Source: Lentisphaerota bacterium
GTDB lineage: Bacteria > Verrucomicrobiota > Lentisphaeria > Victivallales > Victivallaceae
Assembly (NCBI GenBank): GCA_015061685.1
Contig: SUWD01000009.1
Span: forward strand, 1-64,000
DNA length: 64,000 nucleotides
Direction: 5' to 3'
This document shows, one piece after another, positions 7,943-17,187 of this stretch. The notes under the pieces are model-generated. The model searched no databases and was not told where the DNA came from. It saw only the letters and a program-made list of their open reading frames with translations. The position numbers were made by a program, and so were the translations under genes. The first letter of the stretch is position 1; every line of letters begins with the position of its first letter.

Positions 7943-9200
7943 TTCAAATTCAAATTCTACTGTTCCGGATGAGATCATCCGCAAAAAGAAATTCGCCATC
8001 CTGATTTGCGGCGTGATCCTCTACTTCCTCACCTGTATGGCAAAGGGACTGGTGCCGGGAATAATCTACAATGATCTGCTCAAAGCCGGTTTGTCTTCAG
8101 AGATGATCGCCGGCACCGGAGCTGCATTCATGTACGCTTATGCTGCAAGTCAGCTGCTGGCAGGAGTGTTTTCCAACCGTTACGGCGGCGTGCGGATACT
8201 TCTTACCGGTGGAACTCTTTTTGCTGTCGGGACAATTCTTTTCCCGTGGTGCGGCATCTACTCCCTGATGATCGCCGGCAGGATCCTCACCGGGCTGGGT
8301 GCCGGAACCGTCTTTCTCGGGGTGGTCAAAATTTTGAGCGACCTTTTCCCGGCGAAATTCGCCATGGCTCTGGGGACAGTCATGCTCTGTTCCTACTTCG
8401 GCCCGGTATGCGGCACAACTCCGATGGTGATGCTCGTAGAACTTATCAAGTGGCAGTGGGCAATGACACTTCCGGGTGCAGCGGCGGCAGCAGCAGTGAC
8501 CGCCATACTCTTTTTCGCTCCCGGCACGATCAAGCCGGTGGTAAAAGGAGAGACCTTCAAAGCTCTCGGACAGATGCTTAAAAACCGCAAAATGTGGCTG
8601 CTCAATCTCTCGGCATCTTCGATTTTCGGTACTTATTATATCATCAGCACGCAGATCGGACAGAAAAGCGTCATCGACCACTGTTCTCTGACCGCCCCCA
8701 AAGCGTCACTGGTGATAATGGTTCTCACGATCATAGTCGCAGTAAATAATGTACTGGTCAATCTGATTTTGAAGTGTCTGGGCAACCGGAGAAAAGTTGC
8801 GGCACTGCTGGCATTTACTCTGGCATTTCTGGGAGCCGGAGCTGGATATTTCGCTTTTGGCTTTACTCATTCAGTGGCGATGGTAACACTTTCATTTGTA
8901 TTGATCGCCATACCGGCGGGCTTTTTCCCGCTTTTCAGTACGATTGCCAAAGAGATCAATCCGCCGGAGGAAACGGGATTGGCAGTGGCACTTTTAAACT
9001 TCTGGTGCTTTGCTTTCATTGCCCTTTACCAGAATATCAGCGGCAGGATACTGCAGCATTACACGCAAGCTGATACGCTCGCCTATCCGCCGCAGGCATA
9101 TTGCGGAATATTCATTTTCCTGATGATCACCGGCATTGCCGGAATCATTGCGGCAAGTTTTTACCCGGAAACCAGACCGCAGACAAACAGCGGAAAATAA
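7932..9200 (+). CDS. Major facilitator superfamily transporter
   Basis: 422 residues with about 12 hydrophobic segments and the MFS loop motif NRYGGVRILLTGG between segments 2 and 3, a repeated half structure, and a cytoplasmic central loop near 200-215. Likely a GlpT/OFA-like organic-anion or sugar-phosphate carrier, but the substrate is not readable. No good ribosome-binding site precedes the ATG. A copy of the first bases of the gene (AAAATGAATACTGT) lies 290 bases upstream across the repeat element, so the original leader may have been displaced by insertion. Confidence 0.85.
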   Translation: MNTVSNSNSTVPDEIIRKKKFAILICGVILYFLTCMAKGLVPGIIYNDLLKAGLSSEMIAGTGAAFMYAYAASQLLAGVFSNRYGGVRILLTGGTLFAVGTILFPWCGIYSLMIAGRILTGLGAGTVFLGVVKILSDLFPAKFAMALGTVMLCSYFGPVCGTTPMVMLVELIKWQWAMTLPGAAAAAAVTAILFFAPGTIKPVVKGETFKALGQMLKNRKMWLLNLSASSIFGTYYIISTQIGQKSVIDHCSLTAPKASLVIMVLTIIVAVNNVLVNLILKCLGNRRKVAALLAFTLAFLGAGAGYFAFGFTHSVAMVTLSFVLIAIPAGFFPLFSTIAKEINPPEETGLAVALLNFWCFAFIALYQNISGRILQHYTQADTLAYPPQAYCGIFIFLMITGIAGIIAASFYPETRPQTNSGK

Positions 9201-9211
9201 CCGCTTTCAGC

Positions 9212-9240
9212 TTGACTTTTTCAGCTTTTGAGTGTATATT
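9212..9240 (+). promoter_or_regulatory. Promoter of the small secreted protein and perhaps the transporter cluster
   Basis: TTGACT (9212-9217), 17 bp, TATATT (9235-9240), just after the MFS stop. Confidence 0.7.
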
Positions 9241-9278
9241 ATGGAACTGAATTTTTCAATTTTCCATAAGGTGTATTT

Positions 9279-9650
9279 TTGAAGCAGAAAAACATACTCT
9301 TACAGCTTTTTTTCTGTTGTGCGGCGACAATTTTGTTCTCCGGTACAACTCTTTCTGCATTGTCTGTAAAAGATGGCTTTCACGGCACATTCATCTCCGA
9401 CAACGATCCTGAACTTATTTCAGAAAATGAAATCGATCCTGCCGTATCCGGCAGTGCCGTTATTACTCATTGTTCCAAAGGAAAAAATCAAAACCAGTTC
9501 CGGCGTGGGGAAAACATCATCCCGACGCCGTTTATTTTATCCGGTTCCAGTTATGCCGTATGCCGCAAATATTTCCCCGGACAGGTCAACGACCTCCCCC
9601 TGAAACGGGATAATGCGGCAAATCCGGTGCGGGCCGGACCGGAGAAATAA
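9279..9650 (+). CDS. Small secreted protein, unknown, TTG start
   Basis: 123 residues from a TTG codon with AAGG 8 bases upstream and a strong promoter 39 bases further up. Residues 1-27 form a signal peptide (hydrophobic core then SGTTLSA). The mature part is polar, contains two Cys and no known motif. No ATG or GTG start would keep the signal peptide. It precedes two Na/Pi-type transporter genes by 56 bases, so it may head their transcript. Coding status is supported by promoter, Shine-Dalgarno site and signal peptide only. Confidence 0.5.
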   Translation: MKQKNILLQLFFCCAATILFSGTTLSALSVKDGFHGTFISDNDPELISENEIDPAVSGSAVITHCSKGKNQNQFRRGENIIPTPFILSGSSYAVCRKYFPGQVNDLPLKRDNAANPVRAGPEK

Positions 9651-9706
9651 ATAAATTCAATAAATCAATCAAGTAAATTTTTTGTTAACAGGAGTAAAAA
9701 AAGTAA

Positions 9707-11386
9707 ATGCAAACAGCTATGTTGGTTTTCGGCGGTCTTGCCATATTTATTTTCGGCATGAAACTGATGAGCGATGGTCTTCATCATGTTGCCGGAGAAA
9801 GAATGCGTTCCATCCTCCGGGTATTTTCCGCCAACCGTTTTGTGGCGATCCTTTCCGGAGCGGCGGTGACCTGCGTCGTCCAGTCGTCCAGTGCCACGAC
9901 CGTCATGGTCGTGGGTTTCATCAATGCCGGTCTGTTGAATCTGTTTCAGGGTATCGGTTTGATGTTCGGAGCCCACGTCGGCACGACCATCACAGCTCAA
10001 TTGGTGGCATTCAAAGTGTCATGGCTCGTAATGCCGTCGATCATCCTCGGACTTATTATGAGCTTTGTTCCCCGGCAAAAGGTGGCGAGATGGAGTGAAA
10101 CCGTCCTTGGATTCGGTTTTCTCTTTCTCGGGATGAATACAATGGGGGATGCTTTGAAAAGTCTTGCCCAGAATCAGACATTCAAAGAAGCGTTTCTCCG
10201 CTTCCAGTGTTCACCGGACAGCAACGGAATGCTTTTTAGTTTTGCCGTTATCGGAGCGATTCTGGTCGGCATGATCGCCACGATGATCATCCAGAGCAGT
10301 TCGGCGAGTACCGGTATCGTGATCGCCCTGGGATCAAGCGGTTTGCTCAATGTTTACACTGCGGTTGCACTGGTGCTGGGATGCAATATCGGTACGACTG
10401 TTACCGCTCAACTGGCAGCTCTTACTGCCAACCGGGTGGCGAAACAGGCAGCTCTTGCCAATACCCTGTCAATGGTATTCGGAGCCGTGTTGATGTACAT
10501 ATCGTTTTTGATCCCGGTCAAAGGTCAACCGGCATTTTTTACTCTTATTGATCTGCTCGGCGGCGACTTGCCCCGTCAGATCGCCAATGCCCATACCGTA
10601 TTCAACATTCTCAACACGCTTCTGCTGTTGCCCTTTATTCCTCTGATCGCCAAGCTCTGCGAAAAGCTTTTGCCGGTAAAAGATTCAAAGGTAAAATACC
10701 AGAAACTTGAACCGCATCTGCTCGACACCCCTTCCATTGCTCTGGCACAGACCACCAGCAGTTTGCGGCAAATGCTGAAAAAGGCATGGAAAATGATCGA
10801 TTGTTCGCTTAAAATTTACATCGACAACGACGAGAAAAATCAGGCAGTTGTCCGTCAGCTGGAAAAACGTGAAGCTGATATCGATGAAAGACAGCAGGAT
10901 ATCACCGGCTATCTCTCCCAGCTCATGCGTAAGGAACTTACCCAGAAAGAAGCTGAACAGATCCCGCTTTTACTGCATTGTACCAACGACGTTGAGCGTA
11001 TCGGTGACCATACCGAAATAATCCGGGCGATCACCGAAAAACTCAATCAGGACAAACTCCGTTTCTCACCCGAAGCAGAAATTGAATTCAGCACTCTCCA
11101 TCAGACCCTTACCGATCTGGCGGAAACATCGATCAATCTGCTCGCAAAAAACGATTCCGCTTCGCTGAATAAAGCTCAGGAGATCCAGGAACGCATCTTC
11201 TCCATGCTTGACCGCTCCGAAGCGGAACACCTGTCAAGGATCAACAACGGCGACTGCCGTCCGCAGGTGGGTATCCTTTATCTGGAACTCATCGAGGAGA
11301 TCCGCAAAATCGCCCGGCATCTGGAGAACATCAATGACCGTGCCGGCATGTTTTATGCTAAATTGCCTAATGCCGTCCGGGGATAA
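9707..11386 (+). CDS. Na/Pi cotransporter family protein with PhoU-like tail (paralog 1)
   Basis: 559 residues. Two inverted Na_Pi_cotrans repeats carry the signature QSSSATT (near residue 65) and QSSSAST (near 200), each followed by a GFINAG/GSSGLL-type segment; about 8-9 membrane segments end near 325. Residues 345-555 form a PhoU-like helical domain with two related three-helix halves (HCTNDVERIGDH, LEEIRKIARHLENINDR). Such YjbB/NptA-like proteins transport phosphate coupled to Na+ or export it. GGAG precedes the ATG. Tandem with a close paralog. Confidence 0.9.
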   Translation: MQTAMLVFGGLAIFIFGMKLMSDGLHHVAGERMRSILRVFSANRFVAILSGAAVTCVVQSSSATTVMVVGFINAGLLNLFQGIGLMFGAHVGTTITAQLVAFKVSWLVMPSIILGLIMSFVPRQKVARWSETVLGFGFLFLGMNTMGDALKSLAQNQTFKEAFLRFQCSPDSNGMLFSFAVIGAILVGMIATMIIQSSSASTGIVIALGSSGLLNVYTAVALVLGCNIGTTVTAQLAALTANRVAKQAALANTLSMVFGAVLMYISFLIPVKGQPAFFTLIDLLGGDLPRQIANAHTVFNILNTLLLLPFIPLIAKLCEKLLPVKDSKVKYQKLEPHLLDTPSIALAQTTSSLRQMLKKAWKMIDCSLKIYIDNDEKNQAVVRQLEKREADIDERQQDITGYLSQLMRKELTQKEAEQIPLLLHCTNDVERIGDHTEIIRAITEKLNQDKLRFSPEAEIEFSTLHQTLTDLAETSINLLAKNDSASLNKAQEIQERIFSMLDRSEAEHLSRINNGDCRPQVGILYLELIEEIRKIARHLENINDRAGMFYAKLPNAVRG

Positions 11387-11437
11387 AATATATTCCCAGC
11401 CGCATCAGGCTGCAATTCTGAAAAGGTAATTTCTTTT

Positions 11438-13129
11438 ATGTTTTTATGGGAAAGTGCCATGTCCGTACTCGGCGGATTGGCAATATTCATATACGGTATG
11501 CAGATGATGAGCGACGGTCTGCACCACGTCGCCGGAGAAAGAATGCGTACCATTTTGCAGATGTTCTCAAAGAATCGCTTTGTAGCGATCCTTTCCGGTG
11601 CGATAGTAACCTGTGTGATCCAGTCATCCAGTGCCAGTACTGTAATGGTTATCGGCTTTATCAACGCCGGACTTTTGAATCTGAGTCAGGCAGTCGGATT
11701 GATTTTCGGAGCCAACATCGGTACGACAATCACCGCCCAATTAGTTGCCTTTGACATCTCCTGGATCATCAAACCGGCGATCGTAACGGGATTGATTTTA
11801 AGTTTCATTCCAAGACCGAAAGTTGCGAAGTGGAGTGGTACTGTACTTGGTTTCGGCTTCCTCTTTCTCGGCATGATGATGATGAGCGGAGCATTGAAAG
11901 AGCTGAAAGATCTCCCGGCATTTGCCAAAGCATTCCAGTTGTTCCAATGTGCCCCGGCAGAAGGTTCATCATTTATCCCTCCTGCGGCTTTGCTGGGAGC
12001 GATCGCGGTGGGACTGGCGGCGACACTGATCATCCAGAGCAGTTCAGCATGTACAGGTATTATCATCGCTCTCGGAGCAAGCGGATTAATTGATATTTAT
12101 ACTGCAGTGGCACTGGTTCTGGGCTCAAACATCGGCACGACCATCACCGCTCAATTGGCGGCACTTACTGCCAACCGGGTGGCGAAACAGGCGGCACTTG
12201 CCCACACCCTTTTCAACGTATTGGGCGTGGTCATCATGTGCCTGACATTCCTGATCCCGGTCAATGGGGAACCTGTATTTTTCGCACTTATCAGCTTCCT
12301 TGGCGGTGATCTGCCCCGGCAAATTGCCAATGCCCACACGATTTTCAACGTTTTCACCACCTTGATTCTGATTCCGTTTGTGCCGCTTTTTGCCAAAGTT
12401 TGCGAAAGAGTCATCCGCAACAAGCACATTCAGGTCAAATATCAGAAACTTGAACCGCATCTGCTTGACACCCCCTCCATCGCATTGGCACAGACCACCG
12501 GAAGTTTGCGGCAAATGCTGAAAAAAGCGTGGGAAATGATCGATTGTTCGCTTAAAATTTACAGCAGCAATGATGAAAAAAATCAGGAGATCGTCAAAGA
12601 ATTGGAAGAAAGAGAGAACGATATCGACGAAAGACAGAAAGATATTACCGGATATCTCTCCTTGCTTATGCGTCGGAGTCTCACCCAGACAGAAGCTGAA
12701 CAGATCCCGCCATTGCTCCACTGTACCAATGACGTTGAACGTATCGGTGACCATGCGGCAATGATCCGGGCGATCACCGAAAAACTCAATCAGGAAAATC
12801 TCAAATTCAGTGCCGGAGCGGAGGAGGAATTTAACATTCTGCACAAACTCTCGGCTGAATTGACCGCCGCCACCGTCGGACAGTTGACTGAATATGATGA
12901 GATTGCGGCAAAACGGGCAAATGATCTGGAGAGAAAACTTTTTGAAATGATCGGCAATTCCGAAAAAGAACACCTCAACCGGATAAATTCCGGCGACTGC
13001 CGTCCGCAGGTGGGGATTCTCTATCTGGAACTGCTTGAGGAACTCCGCAAAATCGGACGCCATCTGGAAAATATCAACGACCGGGCAAGTATGTTTTACA
13101 GCCGCCTGCCCGGATCAACTGAAAAATAA
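11438..13129 (+). CDS. Na/Pi cotransporter family protein with PhoU-like tail (paralog 2)
   Basis: 563 residues, with the same architecture as the gene 51 bases upstream and long identical stretches (for example TAQLAALTANRVAKQAAL and the LEPHLLDTPSIALAQTT segment), so a tandem duplication. The two copies differ most at the N-terminus and in the last third of the PhoU-like tail. The start may be 11438 (AAGGTA upstream) or the Met at 11459, which aligns better with paralog 1. Retention of both copies suggests different affinity or partner; this is inference. Confidence 0.9.
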   Translation: MFLWESAMSVLGGLAIFIYGMQMMSDGLHHVAGERMRTILQMFSKNRFVAILSGAIVTCVIQSSSASTVMVIGFINAGLLNLSQAVGLIFGANIGTTITAQLVAFDISWIIKPAIVTGLILSFIPRPKVAKWSGTVLGFGFLFLGMMMMSGALKELKDLPAFAKAFQLFQCAPAEGSSFIPPAALLGAIAVGLAATLIIQSSSACTGIIIALGASGLIDIYTAVALVLGSNIGTTITAQLAALTANRVAKQAALAHTLFNVLGVVIMCLTFLIPVNGEPVFFALISFLGGDLPRQIANAHTIFNVFTTLILIPFVPLFAKVCERVIRNKHIQVKYQKLEPHLLDTPSIALAQTTGSLRQMLKKAWEMIDCSLKIYSSNDEKNQEIVKELEERENDIDERQKDITGYLSLLMRRSLTQTEAEQIPPLLHCTNDVERIGDHAAMIRAITEKLNQENLKFSAGAEEEFNILHKLSAELTAATVGQLTEYDEIAAKRANDLERKLFEMIGNSEKEHLNRINSGDCRPQVGILYLELLEELRKIGRHLENINDRASMFYSRLPGSTEK

Positions 13130-13152
13130 ATAAGCCAAAGGAACAAAACAAC

Positions 13153-14094
13153 ATGCAGTTGATCGGTCATATTGCCGGCGGGATCGCCGGTATCGCCCTG
13201 CTCTATTACGGAGCGGAATATCTTATCAAAGGCGGTGTCAGTATCGCCCTCAAACTCAAAGTCCCTGCCCTCGTTATCGGGTTGACGCTGGTTGCATTCG
13301 GAACCAGTGCCCCGGAACTGGTGGTAAGTATTGATGCGACACTTAAAGGCAGCGGGGATATCAGTATAGGCAATGTATTAGGCTCAAATATCTGCAATAT
13401 CGCCCTCATTCTCGGTTTGAGTGCGGTAATTGCCCCTCTGACTGTACAAAAGAAACTTTACCGTTTCGACCTGCCGCTTTTGACGGTAACGTCGATACTC
13501 ATGGGCGTTTTCTGTCTGCTTTCCGGGGGGATCACCCGCTGGCAGGGCGGAATCTTTTTTGCCGGGATCCTCACCTACACCATTTACAGCATCTATGCCG
13601 GAAAGAAATCCGGTGCCGATGATGAAGATGTCAGCAGCAGCAAGATCTACTCTTATGCTGTTTCCGTACTTTTCGTTGCCGGAGGTCTCACCGGACTGGT
13701 TGCCGGAGCCAAATTATTTGTCAATGCGGCGATATTTATTGCCAGAGCCGGGGGGATTTCCGATGCGGTGATCGGTTTGACCGTCGTAGCACTTGGAACC
13801 AGTCTGCCTGAATTGGCGACCTCCGTCGTTGCCGCATGCAAAGGTGAACAGGATATCGCCATTGGCAATGTTATCGGATCAAATATGTTCAATATTCTCT
13901 GTATTCTGGGTATTGCCCCTCTGATCAGCCCGATCCACGCTCCGGAAATCAACTGGATCGATCTGGGAACGATGATCTTCCTGACCGTCTCTCTTTTCCC
14001 CATCATGAGAACGAACTGGAAAATCAGCCGGGCAGAAGGAGCATTTTTACTGCTCATCTACATTGCCTATACTGCTTACCTTTTTGTCAAATGA
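13153..14094 (+). CDS. Calcium/sodium antiporter, CaCA family (YrbG-like)
   Basis: 313 residues, about 10 membrane segments. The two alpha repeats are clear: GTSAPELVVSIDATLKG...GNVLGSN in the first half and GTSLPELATSVVAACKG...GNVIGSN in the second, with the acidic and Asn residues that bind the cations. Inner-membrane exchanger of Na+ or H+ for Ca2+. It follows the second Na/Pi gene by 23 bases, probably one transcript, ending at the hairpin 14121-14159. Combined Ca2+ and phosphate handling is a plausible shared theme. Confidence 0.92.
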   Translation: MQLIGHIAGGIAGIALLYYGAEYLIKGGVSIALKLKVPALVIGLTLVAFGTSAPELVVSIDATLKGSGDISIGNVLGSNICNIALILGLSAVIAPLTVQKKLYRFDLPLLTVTSILMGVFCLLSGGITRWQGGIFFAGILTYTIYSIYAGKKSGADDEDVSSSKIYSYAVSVLFVAGGLTGLVAGAKLFVNAAIFIARAGGISDAVIGLTVVALGTSLPELATSVVAACKGEQDIAIGNVIGSNMFNILCILGIAPLISPIHAPEINWIDLGTMIFLTVSLFPIMRTNWKISRAEGAFLLLIYIAYTAYLFVK

Positions 14095-14120
14095 GCAGAT
14101 AAATCTTTTCAAATAAAAAA

Positions 14121-14159
14121 AGATATTATGAGAGATGCAAAAAGTCTCTCATAATATCT
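14121..14159 (-). terminator. Bidirectional terminator hairpin
   Basis: A perfect 15-bp stem (AGATATTATGAGAGA and its complement) with a 9-base loop. The T-run is on the minus side, so it best terminates the prepilin operon, but it also lies 26 bases past the antiporter stop. Confidence 0.85.
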
Positions 14160-14175
14160 GTAATACCGAAACAAA

Positions 14176-14952
14176 TCAAATTACATCTGCTTTGAAGTAA
14201 GTTACCCCCAAGCTGTGTAAATCTGTTTCTTTCCAGGAATCCACATGACCGTCAAGCCACAGAACGTTGGTTCCGCCATTGTGCCAATCGGCGACTCGCC
14301 AGTTATCAACGTTTTGTTTATCCGGTCTGTATATCATTGGCGTACCACCGAATCCCCTTTCACAATCGGTCAACCAGACTTTCTTTGACGGATTTTTGAA
14401 ACGGGTCGTTTTTAAGAAATCCCATTTATTTTCATATCCGTCAATATCATAGTATCCATAGTTCATACCATAGGAAATTTCGACTACAGATTCATAACTC
14501 CCCCACGGTTTTGCCGGTTCTCTGACAGATGGGCAGGCAAAAACTTTTGGCCAATATTTGCTTGTCGAACTTCTGTCAGTTGCATTGACCGCAACTCCGT
14601 CTGCTCCAAAACCATGAATGGCAAGTGCATTCATCCAGCGCCATGCATTACTGCCGAATGTATAATCCATTTTCATATAGTAATCATCATTTGCCTGGGC
14701 ATAATTGAGAAAGCCCATATTCATCTGCTTGAGATTGTTGATGCAGGTCGCCGCCCTGCCCCTCTCTCTGGCAGAGTTGAGAGCAGGCAGCAAAATTGCA
14801 GCCAATATAGCGATGATAGCTATAACCACGAGAAGCTCAATAAGGGTAAAGCACGCTTTACCCTGCCCATGGGCAGACTTTTCACGATCACAGCAGAGAT
14901 GTGATCCTTTAACGAGAAGTTCAATCAAAGTGAATGCATTACTCTTTTTCAT
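14176..14952 (-). CDS. Prepilin-like H-X9-DG protein with duplicated N-terminal motif
   Basis: 258 residues. Type IV pilin-like N-methylation segment followed by a DUF1559-like body and the H-X9-DG motif (H in [10 protein letters not shown] in WLDGHVDSW). Such proteins are numerous in Lentisphaerae and Planctomycetes and are thought to be exported pseudopilins. Oddity: FTLIELLV occurs twice, at residues 7-14 (truncated) and 35-42 (complete, running into [24 protein letters not shown]). The 84-base insert between them, in frame, holds three hairpins (14844-14906). GGAG precedes the ATG. Last gene of the long carbohydrate operon, 33 bases after the 728-aa secreted protein gene. Confidence 0.88.
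   Translation of the reverse strand: MKKSNAFTLIELLVKGSHLCCDREKSAHGQGKACFTLIELLVVIAIIAILAAILLPALNSARERGRAATCINNLKQMNMGFLNYAQANDDYYMKMDYTFGSNAWRWMNALAIHGFGADGVAVNATDRSSTSKYWPKVFACPSVREPAKPWGSYESVVEISYGMNYGYYDIDGYENKWDFLKTTRFKNPSKKVWLTDCERGFGGTPMIYRPDKQNVDNWRVADWHNGGTNVLWLDGHVDSWKETDLHSLGVTYFKADVI
14844..14906 (-). repeat. Three adjacent hairpins inside the prepilin-like gene
   Basis: GGGTAAAGC/GCTTTACCC (14844-14863), the perfect palindrome CTGCCCATGGGCAG (14863-14876) and GATCACA/TGTGATC with a 7-base loop (14886-14906). On the coding strand the first includes the Phe-Thr codons that open the complete FTLIELL motif. They lie between two copies of that motif. Confidence 0.9.
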
Positions 14953-14985
14953 AACCTTCGGCTCCTTTTTAACTTTATTTTTGAA

Positions 14986-17172
14986 TCATTTGATCTCGAT
15001 CAGCAGGAAATCCTCTGCCGGGATCTCCACATTGATCTCTGCCGCACATGCAGCTTCAGCAGGAAGCAGCGACATTTTGACCGGTTTTTTGGTATCAAGG
15101 AAAGATGCTTTGAGATTGTAAAGCGTACCGGTTGACTTGCCGGGGAAAAGTTCTTCCAGATTGACAGTCAGCAAATCTTTTACCGGTTTTGTATTCCAGT
15201 TGGAGACCACGATCAAGACTTTATCCGGCTTGCGATAGACGGTGCAGTAAACGTTTTCACTTTCCGCAATCGCCATTTTCTGCCGATGATACGGGAGATA
15301 TTCCGCCTCATGCACACCGAATTCGCCACGGGGATGAACAAAGCGGTGAAGCAGAACTTTGGCATTGCATTGGCAGAACCATACGTTCATATCGGTCATC
15401 CAGAGAAAACTGAACATGGCATTGGTGGCGGCTTTTGATCCCTCTCCGGTGTAATAATCTCCGAAGTATTCCGGCAGCAGCGACTTGGCACTGCCGTCAA
15501 CCCGGCTGGCGAAGTAAAAGTGTGCCACATCTTCCGGCTTGACAAAACGGGTGTAATAGTGATGATCCCCGGAAAGGCGGCGAAGCACTTCCCCGTCGAT
15601 CACCATATCTGAAAACGGCACATAAGGCGGGAAAACATGCCCGATAAATACCGCATCGGGATTGCGTTTCTTGATCGCTTTGTAAATACGTTTCGCCATC
15701 TCCCGGTAAGCTCTCACCGGACGTTTGACCAGACTTTTGCCGTTGCAGTCAAATTTGTTGTGTTCCGGATGATCCGGATTGAGACAGGAAGTATAAACCT
15801 GATCGTCCCAATAGTAGCCGTCCAGACCGAGTTTTTCCGCCCAGTAAACATGGAGAAAGACCTTGTAATCCTGCAAATCCTTGTTCCATCCGCAGATCCG
15901 CCGGAGAGTACCGCGTTTTTTGCGGAGAAATTCATAAACCGTGTTGACATCCAGTTTGTCGGTCCCGCCTTTCCAGGCGGCACTGTTGTCGATAAAGACC
16001 GGGTCATAATCGGTGTGCAGATCTCCGACGGTGTAATAGACGATTCTGGTTCCCGGTTTATCTTTGCGGGCTTTTGCCATGAAATTCATAAAACGTTCCG
16101 GATTGCGGGGGATCGGAATCGACGCAGGGGCACAGCTGTCACTGCGTGAAGGACGTTTGGCGACCTCATCCAGACCGACAAAATAAGGACTGACTATCCG
16201 CACCGCCGGAGAAGGACTTTTGACGATCTCATCGTATGCCCATCCACTGGCATCCCATGAATAAATGAAATTCGCCATCAACTTACGGTCGAGTTGACGG
16301 TAGGGCATCATATTGAACCCCATTTCGATTTTGGCAGCAGCCATTCTGCCGGCAGGAGGGTTGTCAACGAAATTGAATCTGGCGGTAACTTCGCCGTCAT
16401 TGACCAGCCATTCAACCCGGCGATCAAATTTTTTTGCCTGCCAGCCATCCACGCCCTCGGAACAGAAACTGATACCGACCTTTTCATTACCGAGAGAAAA
16501 TATGGATGTCCATCCCGGATTCAAAGCACCGAGTTTGCCATTGCCGGTAACCTGCCCCCAGCGTTCACGCACATCCTTGCGGGTGAAAGTATCCGATGGC
16601 TTAAGGTAATTTCTGGCAACATCTTTATTGACCGGGAAATCCAGTACCAGACGGTCGATTTTCACATTTCCGGGAGCGGCACCGATCTCCAGTTCCATCC
16701 AGACAAAGCCGTCAAATTCGATTTTGAATCTGGTTTTCACCGGAATCCCGGCGATCTCCGTACTGCCGGTATAAACTGCGTAATCATCAAAAAATTCAGT
16801 AATTTTACCGCTGCCGGGGGTTGATTTTACCCATTTGCCATTAATAAGAGCAGCGAAATATACCGGACCGGCAAGGATGTTTTCTTTCTGGCTGATCAAC
16901 TGCACCGGTAATGCTTTGCCGTCAAAAATATAATCTCTGCCCCAAACTGAAACAGTCGTACCGTCAATTTTCAAAGGTATCCACGGCACGGGAACATCAT
17001 GATCAACTCCGATAGTATTATTTTTCCACGCTTCTTCAGCAACGAGCTTTTTCCACTCCCGGATCATCGGAGTATCTTCCCACGTCTGCCATAATGGATT
17101 ATCATGTGCCGGAGCTGCCGACACAATACCGCAGCAGAAAAAGAGAATAGAAAGAATAAGTTTTTTCTTCAT
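14986..17172 (-). CDS. Large secreted glycosidase-like protein (728 aa)
   Basis: Signal peptide at 1-19 (ILFFCCGIVSAA). Residues about 30-330 are beta-rich, then a TIM-barrel-like region contains LGLDGYYWDDQVY (about 450-465), GHVFPPYVPFSDMVIDGE and a C-terminal beta-sandwich from about 650. The YYWDD and IDGE segments could supply carboxylate catalysts, as in retaining glycosidases of clan GH-D type, but the family assignment is not certain; it resembles DUF6067/GH123-like large secreted proteins common in this phylum. Periplasmic or extracellular. It sits between a GH113-like gene (15 bases) and a prepilin-like gene. Confidence 0.75.
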   Translation of the reverse strand: MKKKLILSILFFCCGIVSAAPAHDNPLWQTWEDTPMIREWKKLVAEEAWKNNTIGVDHDVPVPWIPLKIDGTTVSVWGRDYIFDGKALPVQLISQKENILAGPVYFAALINGKWVKSTPGSGKITEFFDDYAVYTGSTEIAGIPVKTRFKIEFDGFVWMELEIGAAPGNVKIDRLVLDFPVNKDVARNYLKPSDTFTRKDVRERWGQVTGNGKLGALNPGWTSIFSLGNEKVGISFCSEGVDGWQAKKFDRRVEWLVNDGEVTARFNFVDNPPAGRMAAAKIEMGFNMMPYRQLDRKLMANFIYSWDASGWAYDEIVKSPSPAVRIVSPYFVGLDEVAKRPSRSDSCAPASIPIPRNPERFMNFMAKARKDKPGTRIVYYTVGDLHTDYDPVFIDNSAAWKGGTDKLDVNTVYEFLRKKRGTLRRICGWNKDLQDYKVFLHVYWAEKLGLDGYYWDDQVYTSCLNPDHPEHNKFDCNGKSLVKRPVRAYREMAKRIYKAIKKRNPDAVFIGHVFPPYVPFSDMVIDGEVLRRLSGDHHYYTRFVKPEDVAHFYFASRVDGSAKSLLPEYFGDYYTGEGSKAATNAMFSFLWMTDMNVWFCQCNAKVLLHRFVHPRGEFGVHEAEYLPYHRQKMAIAESENVYCTVYRKPDKVLIVVSNWNTKPVKDLLTVNLEELFPGKSTGTLYNLKASFLDTKKPVKMSLLPAEAACAAEINVEIPAEDFLLIEIK

Positions 17173-17187
17173 AAATATACCTCCTTT

